Positions 33,116-46,200 of a DNA stretch of 64,000 bases are shown in pieces; position 1 is the first letter of the stretch, and every line of letters starts with the position of its first letter. The stretch lies in contig NC_083387.1 of the NCBI RefSeq assembly GCF_031755915.1, positions 21,905,001 to 21,969,000 of the forward strand, in the 5' to 3' direction. This DNA comes from Ziziphus jujuba (taxonomy: Eukaryota; Streptophyta; Magnoliopsida; Rosales; Rhamnaceae). The position numbers were made by a program, and so were the translations under genes. The notes under the pieces were generated by a model. It ran no database searches, was not told the origin of the DNA, and worked only from the letters and a program-made list of their open reading frames with translations.

Positions 33116-34667
33116 AAGATGCCCATTTAAGAAGGCATTGTTCACATCTAATTGTTTGATCGGCTAGTTATTTGTGAGTGCAATGCTTAGAACAAGTCGA
33201 ATTGTGGCTGGATTGATCACAGGAGTAAATGTCTTAGTATAATCGAGTCCTAGCTATTGAGTAAATCCTTTTTGCAACAAGTCATGCTTTGTAACAACTT
33301 ATGGGCCCATCTAAATTGTTTTTTTTCAATTTTAAATATTCATTTGTTGCCAATGAGATTTTGATTTGGACTGTAAGGACTGTAAGGCACCAAGTCCCAC
33401 ATTTTATTTTCCATGAAAGTCTCCAATTAGCAGACTAAAAAGCTTACCGAACAGTCTTGGATTCATGATCAATACATATAGGGGCTTTTATTGTGGAGAA
33501 AAAATCATTGAAAAGTTTTTTAGGTTTAAAAATGAGGTTCATAGTGCGGCTGCCCATGGAATGCATGCGGGTAGGATTAATAAGGGGTACAGTGTGAGTA
33601 GACTTACATGAAGGACTTCATGTTTCCATTTGGTTGCACATGTGGAGGAGTTATGAATGGTGTCCGGCTAGTGCACCCGTGAAGAGTTTTTTGTTATTTG
33701 GTGTGGAGAAGAAGTCTCATGATGTTGACCATTAAATGTGTAAGGTGGATGAAGTGGAGTAGGTGGAGTAGATAAAGATGAGGGAGTGGGAAAAGATGAG
33801 AATGGAAGAAAGTGGTGAGGTGGAACAAAAACTCCACTAGGTGATGGAGACTCACCGAAATTAGGTGGTGGGCCAGAGGAATGGGATAGATATGAAAAAG
33901 GAAAGATATCTTCTACAAATTGGACATGTCTAGAATGAAATAGCTTACATGTGGAAGGGTCAAAATAGATATAGCCACTTTGGTTTTTGAGATATCCTAG
34001 AAAGATGCAAGACTTGGAATAGGGCTCTAGTTTGTGTTTAGCATACAGCTTGAGCCAAGGAAAACAAAGACAGCCAAATTTTTTTAAGATTTTCATAATT
34101 TGGAATTTTGTGAAACAATTTTTGAAAAGGGAAAATATTATTTAAAGTAGAAGTGAGCATTCTATTAATTAAATATATGGCAGTTTCAAAAGCAAAAGTC
34201 CAAAATTGAACAGGTAAATTAGCCGGAGATAAAAGTATAAGTCTCGTTTCTCTGATATGACCGATGTCTGCGTTCAGCATATCCATTTTGTTTTGGAGTA
34301 TATGGTTTAGTTAAAAAAATAGGATATGCCATTTTGTTTAAAAAAAATTAATTTAATTTTAAAAACTCATCACTGATCAGAGAAAAAAGAAATATTGTCT
34401 TTGAAAACAATTTCCACCACTAATTTGAAATTAATTAACACAGAAGCAACTTCTGATTTGGACTTAATTCGAAACAATCATACATATTTAGTATAATGAT
34501 CGACAAAGAGAATATAATATCTGAAACCATTAATAGATGGAATTTGAGTTGGTCCCTAAACATCTGAGTATATCAATTGTAGAGGTTGACTACTAGATAT
34601 GGACGAAATGCCAGACAAGAGTTTGTGCATTTTATTACAACGACAAGACACACAAGTGAAACTTTTA
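33116..34667 (-). pseudogene. copia B integrase region, 3' of the nested element
   Basis: Minus-strand pieces are the late integrase core (34286-34038, LILLSPANLPVQFWTFAFETAIYLINRM) and the C-terminal GYLKNQSGYIYFDP region with a Ser/Pro-rich linker (34096-33668). About 550 bp (33116-33667) between the linker and reverse transcriptase is broken coding sequence with several stops. The nested copia splits the integrase N-terminal side at 34667. Confidence 0.85.
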
Positions 34668-35229
34668 TAAGAAAGTTAGGAAATCTGATCCCATAGAATC
34701 AGGAAATTAGAATTTGAATTAATAGGATATTTCTATTTTTAGTTTTTTCCTTTTTTTCCTTTCTGTTACTATTTTTGTTCCTTTATTCTAGGAACCTTGC
34801 CTTGTGCTTTATCCTATTTAGATACTGATGTAATTCATATTATAATATACAATTAAATAAAATAAAAAAGAGTTTTTCTTCTCTCTATTTTTTCCTTCAT
34901 GGTATTAGAGTCTAGTTACTTCCTATGTGAACAGTGCCACTGCATGAATAGTGCCACTGTATGAACAGTGCCACCGTGTGAACAGTGACCACGTGAACAA
35001 TGCATCTGATTTAAGGATTATCTATGGCAAACAAAAATTCGTGGAAGACAGCTTTAACTAGTGTGACCAACAAAGACTCAGTCGCATCAGGGGAAAGCAT
35101 CGTGAGTTCGAATCTAAACTCCTCCATCTCGTTCAATGGTTTGGAGGGGTCCTCTAATTTGCTCCAAGTGAATATCCACCGTCTAAATGGATAAAATTAC
35201 AAGGAATGGTCACAATCCGTTTATTTGAT

Positions 35230-36380
35230 CTTGGAAGGCAAGGGGAAGCGTGGATATTTAACAGGAGAAGTGACAAAACTTGCAGATGAAGATTCAGCTC
35301 TCAAGACTTGGAGATCATAAAAATGTTTGATTATTGTGTGGTTGATGAATTCAATGGAACCCATAATTGGCAAGCTCTTTGTGTTCCTGCCAAGGGTAAA
35401 GATGTTTGGGATGCAGTCAGGGATACATATTTTGACCTAGAGAATTCTTCGTAGATTTTTGGTTTAAAATCCAAACTTTGTCATGCGAAACAAGGTGACC
35501 AAGATGTAACCTCCTATTACAATAAGTTGCTGATTCTGTGGCAGGAGTTAGATCTCTGTTATGATGACATCTATGAGTGCGCAAATGATAGTGTCCGGTT
35601 TATGAAACAACAGGAGAATGATCGTATCTTAATGTTTCTAGCAGGACTTAACAAGGAGTTAAATAAGATGCGCGGTCGAATTTTAGGGAAAACTCCTCTA
35701 TCAAAAATTCGCAAGGCCTTCTCAGAAGTTCAAAGAGAAGAAGCATGGCATAATGTGATGATTAACAACTTTGTTCCTATTACTACTAACTTGGAAGTAG
35801 AAAGTCCTTATGCAGGTAACCAGAAAATTAATATTGCAGATGGCTCTCTTTCAACCATTGTAGGAAAGGTTCTATTCCTAAACTTTCTTGTAATCTTTTG
35901 TCTGTCAGTAAGCTAGCTCGTGATCAAAATTCTCAAACTAATTTTTTCCCAATTCATTGTGTGTTCCAGGATTTGACTTCAGGGATGATGATTGGCAGTG
36001 CTAAACAGAGTGGAGGACTCTACTTCTTTAATAATGCATCTGAATCAAGGCGACAATCTCAATCAATAAGTTCCTGCTTTGAATCTATTTCTGTTTCTAA
36101 TAATAATATTATGTTAAGGCATTTAAGATTAGGTCACCTAAGTTTCAAAATTTTAAAACATTTGTTTCCTACGTTGTTTGGCAATAAAGACCCATCTTTG
36201 TTTCATTGTGAAATTTGTGAGTTTGCAAAACACCACCATACATCTTTTCCTTCACAACCATATAAACCATCAAAACCTTTCATTATTATTCACAGTGTTG
36301 TTTGGGGTCCTAATAAGATAAGTGCTCCTTCTAACAAAAGATGGTTCATCACATTTACGGATGATCATACTTGACTTTGC
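35230..36380 (+). pseudogene. Nested copia gag and GAG-pre-integrase
   Basis: A UBN2-type gag segment (about 35460-35770) has YYNKLLILWQELDLCYD and RILMFLAGLNKELNKMRGRIL. The sequence then jumps to KINIADGSLS near 35823, normally part of the protease, and SVSKLARDQN near 35902, so the zinc knuckle and most of protease are missing. GAG-pre-integrase (36114-36250) shows LRHLRLGHLSFKILKHLFP with a CEICEFAKH zinc-binding pair. Confidence 0.85.
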
Positions 36381-37610
36381 TGGGTGTATTTATTGAAAGA
36401 AAAATTAGAGGCCGAATGGGTTTTTAAAAATTTTTACAATATGGTGTAGACTCAATTTCAGACTAACATACAGGTTTTCAGAAGTGATAATGGAAAAGAG
36501 TATTTTAACATGATCTTGGGGAATTTCTTTTTTTGAAAAATGAATAATTCATCACGGTTCTTGTATCAATACACCCCAACAGAATGGTATTGCTGAAAGA
36601 AAAAATAAACATCTATTGGAGGTGGCTCGTGCATTACTTTTTTCAACGAAAGTTCCTAAATATTTGTGGGGAGAGGTTATTTTAACTGCTGCATACCTAA
36701 TAAACAGAATGCCCTCCAAAGTTTTACAATTTCAAACTCGTTTCCAAATTTTCACAAATTGTTTTCCAACTGCTAGACTTTCTGTTTCTATCTCTAAAAA
36801 TATTTGGTTGTACAACTTTTGTCCATGAACATAGAAAACTTGGAAAACATGAGCCTAGAGCTATAAAATGTGTCTTCATTGGTTACTCCCCAACTTAGAA
36901 AGTCTATAAATGTTTTGACCTGATATCAAATTTTTTTTTTTTGTCACAATGGATGTCACATTTTTTGAAAAACAACCATTTTTTAAGGATATTCATTTTC
37001 ATGGAGAGAATTTTAAAGAAGATTCATTTGTTAACTTTGGCAATGTCTTTCTCTCAAATGATGTGTTTTTCTCATAGGATTATAGTAAATAGCCAAGATT
37101 CGTTCCTTGAAATTCCTCTCACTATGAGTGATGTTTCTCCTGAGTCTAGGCCATTTGAAAATCAATCTGAAAATCAAAATTCTAAAAAACAACCTTTGGA
37201 AACCAAAAATAAGGGACAACCTATCATAATACCACAACATGATAATTCTGCTAAAACAACAGGTAATAGGTTTAAGGAAGGTGACCGAACTTGGAAAGAG
37301 ATTGTTTATTTGAAGAAGAATCATAGGAAAAGAAAAAATGAATTGACTCTACAGCATGGCCATGATTCCGAACCGAGGACAAATCAACAATCTGAATCTG
37401 TTACAGGTAATTCCCTTTCTCTTCCTAATAATCAGACTAAGTCTTCCGATCTTGACATTCATATAGCTCTTCGTAAAGGGGTTAGATCCCATACTAGTCA
37501 TCCGCTGTCTAAATTTGTGTCATACTCAAAATTGTTTTCATCTCTTGTTGCTTTTACCTCTCAGTTGTCTAGTGTAGAAATTCCTAACAGTGTACAGGAG
37601 GCTCTAAAAG
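36290..37610 (+). pseudogene. Nested copia integrase and linker
   Basis: Integrase core pieces are HSVVWGPNKIS and WFITFTDDHT (to 36374), a stop, the region with FRSDNGKEYF near 36480, then QNGIAERKNKHLLEVARALL (36580-36640) and LTAAYLINRMPSKVL. The linker 36941-37621 is a single 226-aa open frame rich in Asn, Gln and Lys, with SHPLSKFVSYSKL before reverse transcriptase. Confidence 0.85.
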
Positions 37611-37621
37611 TTCCAAAGTGA

Positions 37622-39110
37622 AAGGACGTAGTGCTTGAAGAGATGAGAGCTCTTAAGAAGAACAATACTTGAAGTGTTGAGGCATTACCAGCTGGGAAGA
37701 CTACTATGGACTATAAATGGGTCTTCATTGTGAAGTACAACTCTGATGGTTCAGTGGAACGAAACAAGGCTAGGTTGGTGGCTAAGGGATTCACCTAGAC
37801 ATACGGCATTGATTACTCTGAAAATTTTTCTCCTCTTGAAAAATTGAACATGGTGAGAGTACTTCTATCTACTGCTGCTAATCTGCATTGGCCTTTGCAG
37901 CAACTAGATGTGAAGAATGCCTTTCTCAATGGTGACGTGGAGGAAGAGGTGTACATGGATAGTCAAATGGGCTTTGAGGAGAAATTTGGCTCAAAAGTGT
38001 GCAAATTAAAGAAGTCCTTGTATGATCTCAAACAGTTTTCAAGGGCTTGGTTTGAAAAGTTCACACAATCTATTAGAAAGCAAGAATATTCTCAAGGACA
38101 AGCTGACCATGCATTGTTCAAGTTCTCGTCTGAAAGTAAGGTTGTTGTGCTAATAGTTTACGTTGACGATATTATTCTCACAGGTGATGATGCGATTGAG
38201 ATGAAGCGATTGAAGAAGAGCCTTGCATTAGAATTCAAGATCAAGGATTTAGGAGTGCTAAGATATTTCCTTGGCATGGAAGTTGCTCATTCAAGAAAAA
38301 GAATTGTTGTCTCTCAATGAAAATATATCCTTGATCTTTTGAAGGAAATCGAGATGAGTGGTTGTAGACCGGCTAAGACTCCCATGGATCCCAATGTGAA
38401 GCTTTGAGAAGAGGGAAGTGTTCCTGTTGATACTGGCATATACTAGAGATTGGTTGGGAAACTAATCTATTTATCCCATACTCGGCCGAATATTGCCTTT
38501 TCAGTTAGTATTGTTAGTCAGTTCATGCACACACCTTATAAAGAACACCTTGAGGCTGTCTACTGAATTTTGAAATATTTGAAGTCTACTCCTGGAAAAG
38601 GTTTATTTTTCAAAAAGACTAATCAAAGGAGTGTTGAGGTATTTATTGATGCAAATTGGGTAGGTTCGGTGATTGACAGGAGATCTACTATAGGGTATTG
38701 CACCTTTGTGTGGGGAAACTTGGTTACTTGGCAAAGCAAGAAGCAAAGTGTTGTTGCCAGAAGTAGCGTAAAGGCTAAGTTTAGAGCAATGACTCAAGGG
38801 ATCTGTGAGGTGTTGTGGATATAGAGAATCCTTGTAGAACTTAAAAAGATTGTGAAGCTTCCTCTAAAGCTGTATTGCCACAGAAGGCTGTAACAAGTAT
38901 TGCTCACAATCCTGTCAAGTATGATAGGATAAAGCATATTGAGATTGATCGACACTTCACTAATGAGAAACTTGAAGCTCGGACTATTTGCTTGACGCTT
39001 ATGCCTTCTAGTCAGCAAACAACTGACATATTGACTAAGGGACTTGCAAGATCTAACTTTGAATATTTGATAAGTAAGTTGGGCATGATTGACATATATG
39101 CACCAACTTG
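37622..39110 (+). pseudogene. Nested copia reverse transcriptase and RNase H
   Basis: Reverse transcriptase blocks are TMDYKWVFIVKYNSDGSVER (about 37705-37764), LDVKNAFLNGDVEEEVYMD (37903 on), VCKLKKSLYDLKQFSRAWFE, and VYVDDIILTGDD (about 38157-38192), with LGVLRYFLGMEV to 38282. Stops occur at about 37621, 37798 and 38320. RNase H follows (38570-38824, FIDANWVGSVIDRRSTIGYC) and a C-terminal part in another frame (to about 39040, QQTTDILTKGLARSNFEYL). Confidence 0.9.
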
Positions 39111-39285
39111 AGGGGAAGTGTAAGAAAGTTAGGAAATTTGATCTCATAGAATTAGGAAATTAGAATTTGAATTAATAGGATATTTCCATTTTTAGTTTTT
39201 TCCTTTTTTTCCTTTCTGTTACTATTTCTGTTCCTTAATTCTAGGAACCTTCCCTTGTTCTCTATCCTATTTAAATCCTTATGTA

Positions 39286-39419
39286 ATTCATATTATGATA
39301 TATAATAAAAAAGAAAGAGAGTTTTTCTTCTCTCTATTTTTTACCTTCACTTTACATTCATATTATGATATACAATAAAAAAGAAAGAGAGTTTTTCTTC
39401 TCTCTATTTTTTTCCTTCA
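39286..39419 (+). repeat. 70-bp tandem duplication in the right LTR of the nested copia
   Basis: The unit beginning ATTCATATTATGATATA is present at 39286-39355 and again, slightly shortened, at 39356-39419. The left LTR (34668-34899) has one unit only. The duplication makes this LTR about 70 bp longer than its partner. Confidence 0.92.
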
Positions 39420-39559
39420 CTTTTATTGGATGAGACTGGTAAAGAAGTAGAAAAAATAGTTTGACTAAGAACACAATTTAAAGGATGGCCCAACCATTGA
39501 TGCCAATCTTAAAAAGATGCTTTAGCAGTGGAGAATGCAAAAGGTTTGTGGGAATGACT

Positions 39560-40870
39560 ATCTGACTAAGCTTCAGAAGGCCATTCATAAACTCCTCCTT
39601 TATGCAGGCCCTTTAGGAGAACCAATCCTATCTTCAAGTCCTTAACAAGAAAGAAGTGAGGATAAAACTCAATAGTGACATTATTAGACTGATAGAATTT
39701 TGATATAGAAAGTAAATTGCATGTCATGGAAGGAACATAAAACACATTATTCAAAGAAAAAGACTTGAGAGGAGTGGGTAAGGGAGTGGAACCTATTTTT
39801 GTGATTGGAAGAGACTTACCATTCCCGACAACTCTCATCAATGCCTTCATAATCAGAATGGATAGAAAGATTTTTCAAGTCATTACCAATGTGATGAGAT
39901 GCTCCAGAATACATTAGCCATGTGGAATTTAAGTTAGCAGTGGGATGCGGTCCAAGAAGTCCTTGTTGCATGGAATTGACTTGTGAGATTGGATTAGAAT
40001 AAAAAACTTGCGGAGAGGAGAGATTACGTGAAGAGTTGGATATTTTAGTGATGGAAAGGACCCTTGACTTTTGAAAAGTGGACAAAATTCTGCAGGGTGA
40101 CCCTGTTGGTCACATAATTAACATTTACCTTTATAGTTCCTTGACTCATTTGAATTGAATGATCTATTACTGGAGTTAGTATTAGATGAAACAGAGGAGT
40201 TTTGTTGGACCCATTGTCCCTTGGGAGCAGTAGGAAAACCATAACCAGTTTTGTGAATAGAATTGGTAGTTATAGATAGATGCTCTGAAGGTAAGTATAA
40301 CCTTTTTAGATCGGACTCATGTTCCACCAGTTTTTCATGAAGTTCCTCAAAAGAGATAGAGTAACTCTAGAGTAGAGAGCAATGGAGATGTCTTTCAAAT
40401 CAAGGGATAAACCATTGACAATGTATAAGGTGAGATCATCTTTTTCACCTGGTTTATTAAGAAAAGCAAGTTCATCTGCAGCAACTTTAACATCAAGAAG
40501 GTATTCTGAAACTGATCATGAACCTTGAGTTTTAATCATGCTTTCACATAGTCACATTAGATGAGATCGAGCAGGCTTAGCAAAGATCTGTCCTAATTTG
40601 TTCCAAATCTTATAAGATGTTTTATAAGATGCATTAAAGTGAGAAAGATCTTTATGAATAGATACAAGAAGAGCATTTAGAAATGACAATCTTAGGAGGA
40701 CAAGAAAAGGAACCATCTACATAACCATAAATTTCATAAGCCACAAAAAGAGCATCCCACTGTGCACGCCAAAGAAAATATGTGGTAGAGGTAAAATGAA
40801 GAGGAACCTATGTTGTAACATTTATAACAACCAAGGACTGATTATTGGCACTAGGAGCATCATTGGAGAT
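39560..40870 (-). pseudogene. copia B gag-protease region
   Basis: Minus-strand gag (UBN2 type) runs from about 40870 to 40118, broken by stops and by a deletion near 40680 relative to copy A. Sequence at about 40130-40060 holds a zinc-knuckle remnant. Segment 40085-39816 reads GLLGPHPTANLNSTWLMYSGASHHIGNDL, the copia protease active-site block, with SGAS where D[S/T]GA is usual. Segment 39850-39566 continues with FSLNNVFYVPSMTCNLLSISK. The substituted catalytic Asp alone would inactivate the protease. Confidence 0.87.
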
Positions 40871-42179
40871 TGTTCTTTATGCTCTGATACCATATAGAAA
40901 CACAGAAAGAATATTGGAAAAGCCTTATTCCTTAAAGAATCAAAGTTCGACTATATATACAGCCATACGCTCCAAGTAGTTAAACAAGATAAGTTTTACA
41001 ACTAACAATACTGCTTAAGATAAGAAGATAATAGTAAGGTAGTTAAGGCTTTTTATCCTTTACTTTATTCATTACAGTTCCTATCTTGAAATCCATTTGC
41101 AGCAAAATCCATTGGCTATAAGACCTTTTTTTTTTTTAGTGACTGCATACTCAGAAAAAGTGAAACTAATCAAAAAAATTTAGTGGGTTCCTCTTAGATT
41201 TACATCATACAAATGCTTTATGGTGGATAAGGAAGTTTAGTTTTATGTTGTTAGCAGTCCACACCATCAACATGCTTTCTACACCAGCAGCCTTAAAACT
41301 CACCGTTTTATTTACTTTTGTTTTTATCATATATTGAATATTAGTTAGCATTTGATTTGGGCTTTAAAAATACTAGACAATACGATCTCATTTTTACACT
41401 CTCAGTTTTGAGAATGAGATTTTAAATCTGGCCATTTTCTTTGAAAGGAGATGATTTTTTTCTTTCTTGCCATTGTAAACAGAGCTTGAAGCTCCAGTTA
41501 CCGTAATGGAAATACATCATCATTTTCTCCTCTTAGTTCTTTGAAATTTTCAAAGTTTCCAATGGGAATTCTACATTTACTCTGTTTGCTGCATCAAATT
41601 AGTATCAGAGCCTTGGATCTATCCAAGCTTGATGGCCAACTCTGATGAAGGAAGCAGCTGAGCTGTCGGAAATGAGCAATCAAACCAAGTGATCTGGGCA
41701 ACAATCCAAGGACTAGAGTAGAAAGTTGAAGCTCTCACTTTTGAATTGCGCTAACCATGACCTCAACAATTTCCACCGGTTCTGTTTCCACCTGAAATTG
41801 CTGGACACCGAGGCCATGATGTTGCTCAGCCCCTACTGGCATGTATCCATCCTCAATTCCCTCAACATTCAACTCAGAAACACCAAAACTCACTAAAGAC
41901 ACTCCATTTCACCCTCCGATCAAAGATAATTTGGACTGTGATGATGAGATTGAGGTTGTAATTCATCTAGGATGCCAAGACAAATCAAACTTATGTATGA
42001 AGAACCATATGTGAGGCACCATTTTGGGATACTAAATAGGTATGGACAGAACCATGAGACCTCTAAATACAAAATGAAAATCGATATACTTGTTTTTTAT
42101 GGGCATCTGAATATTGAAAATCTTCTAGATTGATTGGAAACTATTGAAAAATTCTTGGATTATATGAATATTCTTGAGC

Positions 42180-43305
42180 AAAAGTAGGTAAAATTAGTTG
42201 CTTATAAGTTGAGAGAAGGAGCTTCTACTTGGTGGGATCAGGTTTTGTTAAACTGAAGAAAGGAAGGAAAGAATACTGTTAGAACATGGCATAGGATGAA
42301 ACAGTTATTAAAAGCTAGATTCTCCCTCATGACTATGACCAAATTAACTACCAATTCCACCATTGTCAACAAGGAGTTAGAACTTTGAATGAGTATGCTG
42401 ATGAATTTTTCAAGCTTAGCTCTAGGTATAACTTGAATGAAACTGAAAGACAACAAATCACTAGGTTTGTTTCTGGTTTGAATGGGCCCATTCAGAAGAA
42501 AGTAGAGCGTAGTCCTGTAAATATACCTAATGAAGTAGTAAATGTGGCCAACATTATAGAGAGACAACAAAACACTCGGGGCAAACAACCTAAAAATTGG
42601 AAGCTTCTTTCTTCCTTTTACCTAGAAAAGTCAAAACCACATAACTTTCCCAGCCCCCATTCCATTCCTAATCAAGTCTCTGCCAGCAATAAACCCAAAG
42701 CCAACCTTGACCCTTATAACAAACCAGTTGGGAAACTACCTAATAACCACTTGAAACGGTCAAATCCTTATGCAAAACCAGTTCCTTACAAGCGTTTTAA
42801 GTGTAACCAAGTTGGCCACAGGTTAAGTGACTATCAATTAAAGAAAATATTGAATATTCAAAAGGAAGTAGATGACTATGAAGAGACTCAAATCACTCCC
42901 GATGAAGAGAATGAAAAAGAATTTACATTTCTTGATGGAGACCCTGGTGAACCACTTGTTTGCATATTATAAAGGGTCTTAATGTATGCGAAACAGCCCT
43001 TAAAAACTTAAGGAAACGCTATCTTCAAAATAGGTGCACCATTAAAAGAAATATTTGTAAAGTGATTATAGATAGTGGTAGCTATGAGAATGTGGTCTCC
43101 AAATCCTTAGTAAAAGCTCTACAACTCCCTGTGACAGCATACTCTCAACCTTACAAGATTGGATGGATTAAAAAGGGAACTGAAATGGTCATCAATGAAG
43201 TGTGCGTGGTACCCTTTTCTATTGGGAAACACTATAAAGATAAAATTCAATGTGATGTGGTGAACATGGATACGAGCCACATACTTTTGGGAAGGCCATG
43301 GTAGT
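42180..43305 (+). pseudogene. gypsy B gag and protease
   Basis: The gag C-terminal part (42385-42972) includes DEFFKLSSRYNLNETERQQI, a Pro/Asn/Lys-rich stretch and a damaged zinc knuckle (FKCNQVGHRLSDY, where only one Cys and the His remain clear). An overlapping frame (42960-43304) encodes aspartic protease with VIIDSGSYENVVSKSLVKAL (DSG active site, written here as in the sequence VIDSGSYENVVS) and ILLGRPW at its end, typical of Ty3/gypsy. A break lies before reverse transcriptase. Confidence 0.85.
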
Positions 43306-43649
43306 TTGACTGATATGTACAACATGGAGGCAAGGCAAACACTTATACATTTCAATGACATCATAAAAAGATAGTCCTTTTACCATACACTCCAAAACCT
43401 CCTCATAATGAACCTCCTACCCAATCGGTCGAAACTCAATAGTAGCTAACTCCTTTATTTCCAACATCTAAACAGAAACCAAGTCATTCCACAACTTCAT
43501 CTATCAATTATCTCATGTCCCTCGTTATCTCCAACCTCAAACTTGATGACTTAGCTGTCCCATTGTCCCTACAGCCACGTCTTAAAGAGTACCAATACCT
43601 GCCCCTCCTGAATTACCAGCAGCGCTTCCACCAATGAGAGATATACAAC

Positions 43650-45000
43650 ATAACAATGATCTCCAACCTGGTGCTAGTATTCCTAACTTATCAATTACCG
43701 CCCAAATATCATGAAATACTCCAAGGAATTGTGGATGATTTGTTAGAGAAGAAGTTGATAAGGGAAAGCTTTAATCCATGTGCTCCTAGCTTTATTAATA
43801 CCCAAGAAGGACAAAACTTAATGCATGTGTGTCAATAGTGGGGCAATAAACAAAATTATAGTCAAACAACACTTTCCCATTCCTCGACTAAAAGAAATAT
43901 TGGAAAAATTGGGAGGTTCTCAAATTTTCTCAAAGCTGGATCTAAAGAGTGGCTACCATCAGATTTGAATAAGCCAGGAGATGAGTGAAAAAGGGCCTTT
44001 AAAGCTAGAGAGGCCCTGTACAAATGGCTTATAATGCCATTCGAGCTATGTAACGCTCCAAGTACATTCATGAGGCTCATGAATTAGGTGCTCAAACCAT
44101 TTTCCTTCGTTATAGTTTACATTGACGACATACTAATTTTTAGTATGGATGAATAACAACATTTGGGGCATTTAAAATAGGTTTTCCAAGCTCTTAGGGA
44201 CCACAAATTGTACCTAAACATTAAAAAAGTGTGAATTCATGGCAGATCAACTACTCTTTTTGGGGTTTATAATCGGCAAGGAAGGTATTCACCTCGATCC
44301 TAAGAAAGTACAAGCTATTTTTGAATGTAAATCCCCCACCACAGTAACTGAACTGAGGAGTTTTCATGGTTTATCAGCTTTCTATCGAAGGTTCATCAAG
44401 AATTTTAGTACTCTAGTAGTTCCCTTGATTAAATATTTGAAAAAGGGAAAATTAATTGGCAACCAGAGCAAGAATAAAGCTTCCAGCTCCTCAAAAAAAG
44501 GCTAACGCAAGCCTCCATTCTAGCTCTACCTAATTTTGACAAGGTTTTTTAAGTTGAGACTAATGCTTCAAAAATTGGCATTGGAGCTATCTTATCATAG
44601 GAAGGTAAATCACTAGAGTATTTTAGTGAGAAGCTTTGTGAAGCTCGACAAAAATGAAGCACTTATGAGTAAGAACTTTATGCTATGATTCAAGCACTAA
44701 ACCATTGGGAACACTACTTGATTCAAAAAGAGTTCATCTTGCATAGTGACCATCAAACTTTGAAGTATCTTACTTCACAAAAGAAGCTTTCAGACCTCCA
44801 TGCTCACTGGTTACAATTTCTACATAAGTTTCATTGCTCCTTTCAATTCAAGGTTGGCAAACACAACAAAGTTGTAGATGCTTTAAGTTGAAATCCTATT
44901 CTTCTCATAGCTTTACACATTGAGCTTTTGGAATTTAATCATTTGAGGGAACTTTATCCTACAGATGCTGATTTTGGTGAAATTTGACAAAAATGTCAAA
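43650..45000 (+). pseudogene. gypsy B reverse transcriptase and RNase H
   Basis: Pieces include [20 protein letters not shown] (43690-43750), a region with YIDDILIF near 44121-44141, then [20 protein letters not shown] (44245-44310) and [20 protein letters not shown] (to about 44406). RNase H follows at about 44520-44890 (IQALNHWEHYLIQKEFILHS), ending at a stop near 44891. At least six stops or shifts interrupt the frame. Confidence 0.88.
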
Positions 45001-46200
45001 AGTGAGAATATGTTGAAGATTTTCACATCACTACAAGCTTGCTTTTCAAAGGGAACCAGCTTTGCATACCACAAATGTCCCTTAGATGGCATTTAATTGA
45101 AGATTTTCATGTTGAAGGCCTTGCTACACATGTTGGCCAAGACAAGACTATCACTCTCCTCATTTAAGGGCAATACTGCAAAATTTGTTCACCATTGTCC
45201 AACCTATCAAACAGCATAAGGGATCTCACAAAACACAGGGCTCTACACCCCACTACCAATTCCCACTACCATTTGGGAGGATCTTTCCATGGACTTTGTC
45301 CTTTGTTTACCTATGACACAAAGAAGGTTTGACTCTATATATGTTGTGGTTGACAAGTTTTCAAATATGGCTCATTTTATTCCTTGTAAGAAGGCTGCAG
45401 ATGCTAGCTATGTAGCACAATTTTCTTTAATGGAATTGTAAGACTTCATGTTGTAACCAAGATCATTACCCTTTATCGTGATGTTAAATTTGTCAATCAT
45501 TTCTGGAAAATGCTTTGGCTGAAATTTGGAACCAAACTTCAGTATAGTAGTGCCTATCACCCTCAAACCGATGGGCAAACAGAGGTGGTAAATTGAACTT
45601 TAGGCAACATGCTTCGTAGCTTGGTAGCTTACAAGCCAAAACAGTGGGATACTTTCCTTCCTCAAGTTGAATTTGCTTACAACAGCATTGTGAATAGAAA
45701 TACAGGTATTTCTTCCTTGGCTATTGTCTACACTAAACCACAGAATCATACAACCGATTTACTTCCTTTGAAGGACTTAACAAATGGTACAGTCAATAGT
45801 TTTGCTTAACATTATGTGAACTTCCATAAAGAGGTGCAGTTTCACATTCAGAAGGCTAATGAGACATACAAGGCTGCTGCTAACAGACATCAGCCTTACA
45901 AGACTTTTGCAGAAGGAGATTCGGACATGATTTTTCTTCGAAAGGATTGTCTTCCTATTGGCATTTATGATAAGTTGATGCCAAAGAAATTGGGTCCTTT
46001 TCAAGTACTTAGAAAGCTTGGAGACAATGCCTACATCATAGATCTCCTTTCCAATTTAAAGATCTCTTCAACCTTCAATGTTGCTGATTTGTGCCCTTGT
46101 TATCCTCTTGATGAAGCTCCTACAAGTCTCTACAATCTCGAGGTCGAGCTTTCTTCTAGTGTGGAAGAATTGGTAGAGAAGGAAGTTTTGTTTTATGCTG
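45001..46200 (+). pseudogene. gypsy B integrase and C-terminal domain
   Basis: The zinc-binding and core parts lie between about 45160 and 45700, with [15 protein letters not shown] near 45350 and LRSLVAYKPKQWDTFLPQVE (45612-45670). The C-terminal part (45816-46200) reads FAEGDSDMIFLRKDCLP, KKLGPFQVLRKLGDNAYII and a STFNVADLCPCYP block, as usual after gypsy integrases; I see no chromodomain. The frame runs on into the 3' LTR. Confidence 0.87.

Larger units (their letters stand above)
34668..39419 (+). mobile_element. Nested Ty1/copia retrotransposon (second family)
   Basis: LTRs are 34668-34899 and 39119-39419, beginning (TG)TAAGAAAGTTAGGAAAT and ending TTTCCTTCA. The target CTTTTA is duplicated (34662-34667 and 39420-39425); copy A has it once at 4588-4593. 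The primer-binding site TGGTATTAGAGTC starts at 34900 and the polypurine stretch AGGGGAAG ends at 39118. It differs in sequence and strand from the host copia and postdates the segmental duplication. The coding region has several stops, so the insertion is not recent. Confidence 0.93.
31776..41062 (-). mobile_element. Ty1/copia retrotransposon B, with nested copia
   Basis: A minus-strand element. The 5' LTR is at 40895-41062 and the 3' LTR at 31776-31934. The primer-binding site, TGGTATCAGAGC on the minus strand, is at 40881-40892 and matches initiator tRNA-Met. The polypurine tract, CCACATCTTGAGGGGTTA on the minus strand, ends next to the 3' LTR. A second copia (34668-39419) sits inside integrase. 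Without it the element is about 4.5 kb, normal for copia. The LTRs (159 and 168 bp) are short and differ by many substitutions. Coding segments are broken. Confidence 0.92.
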
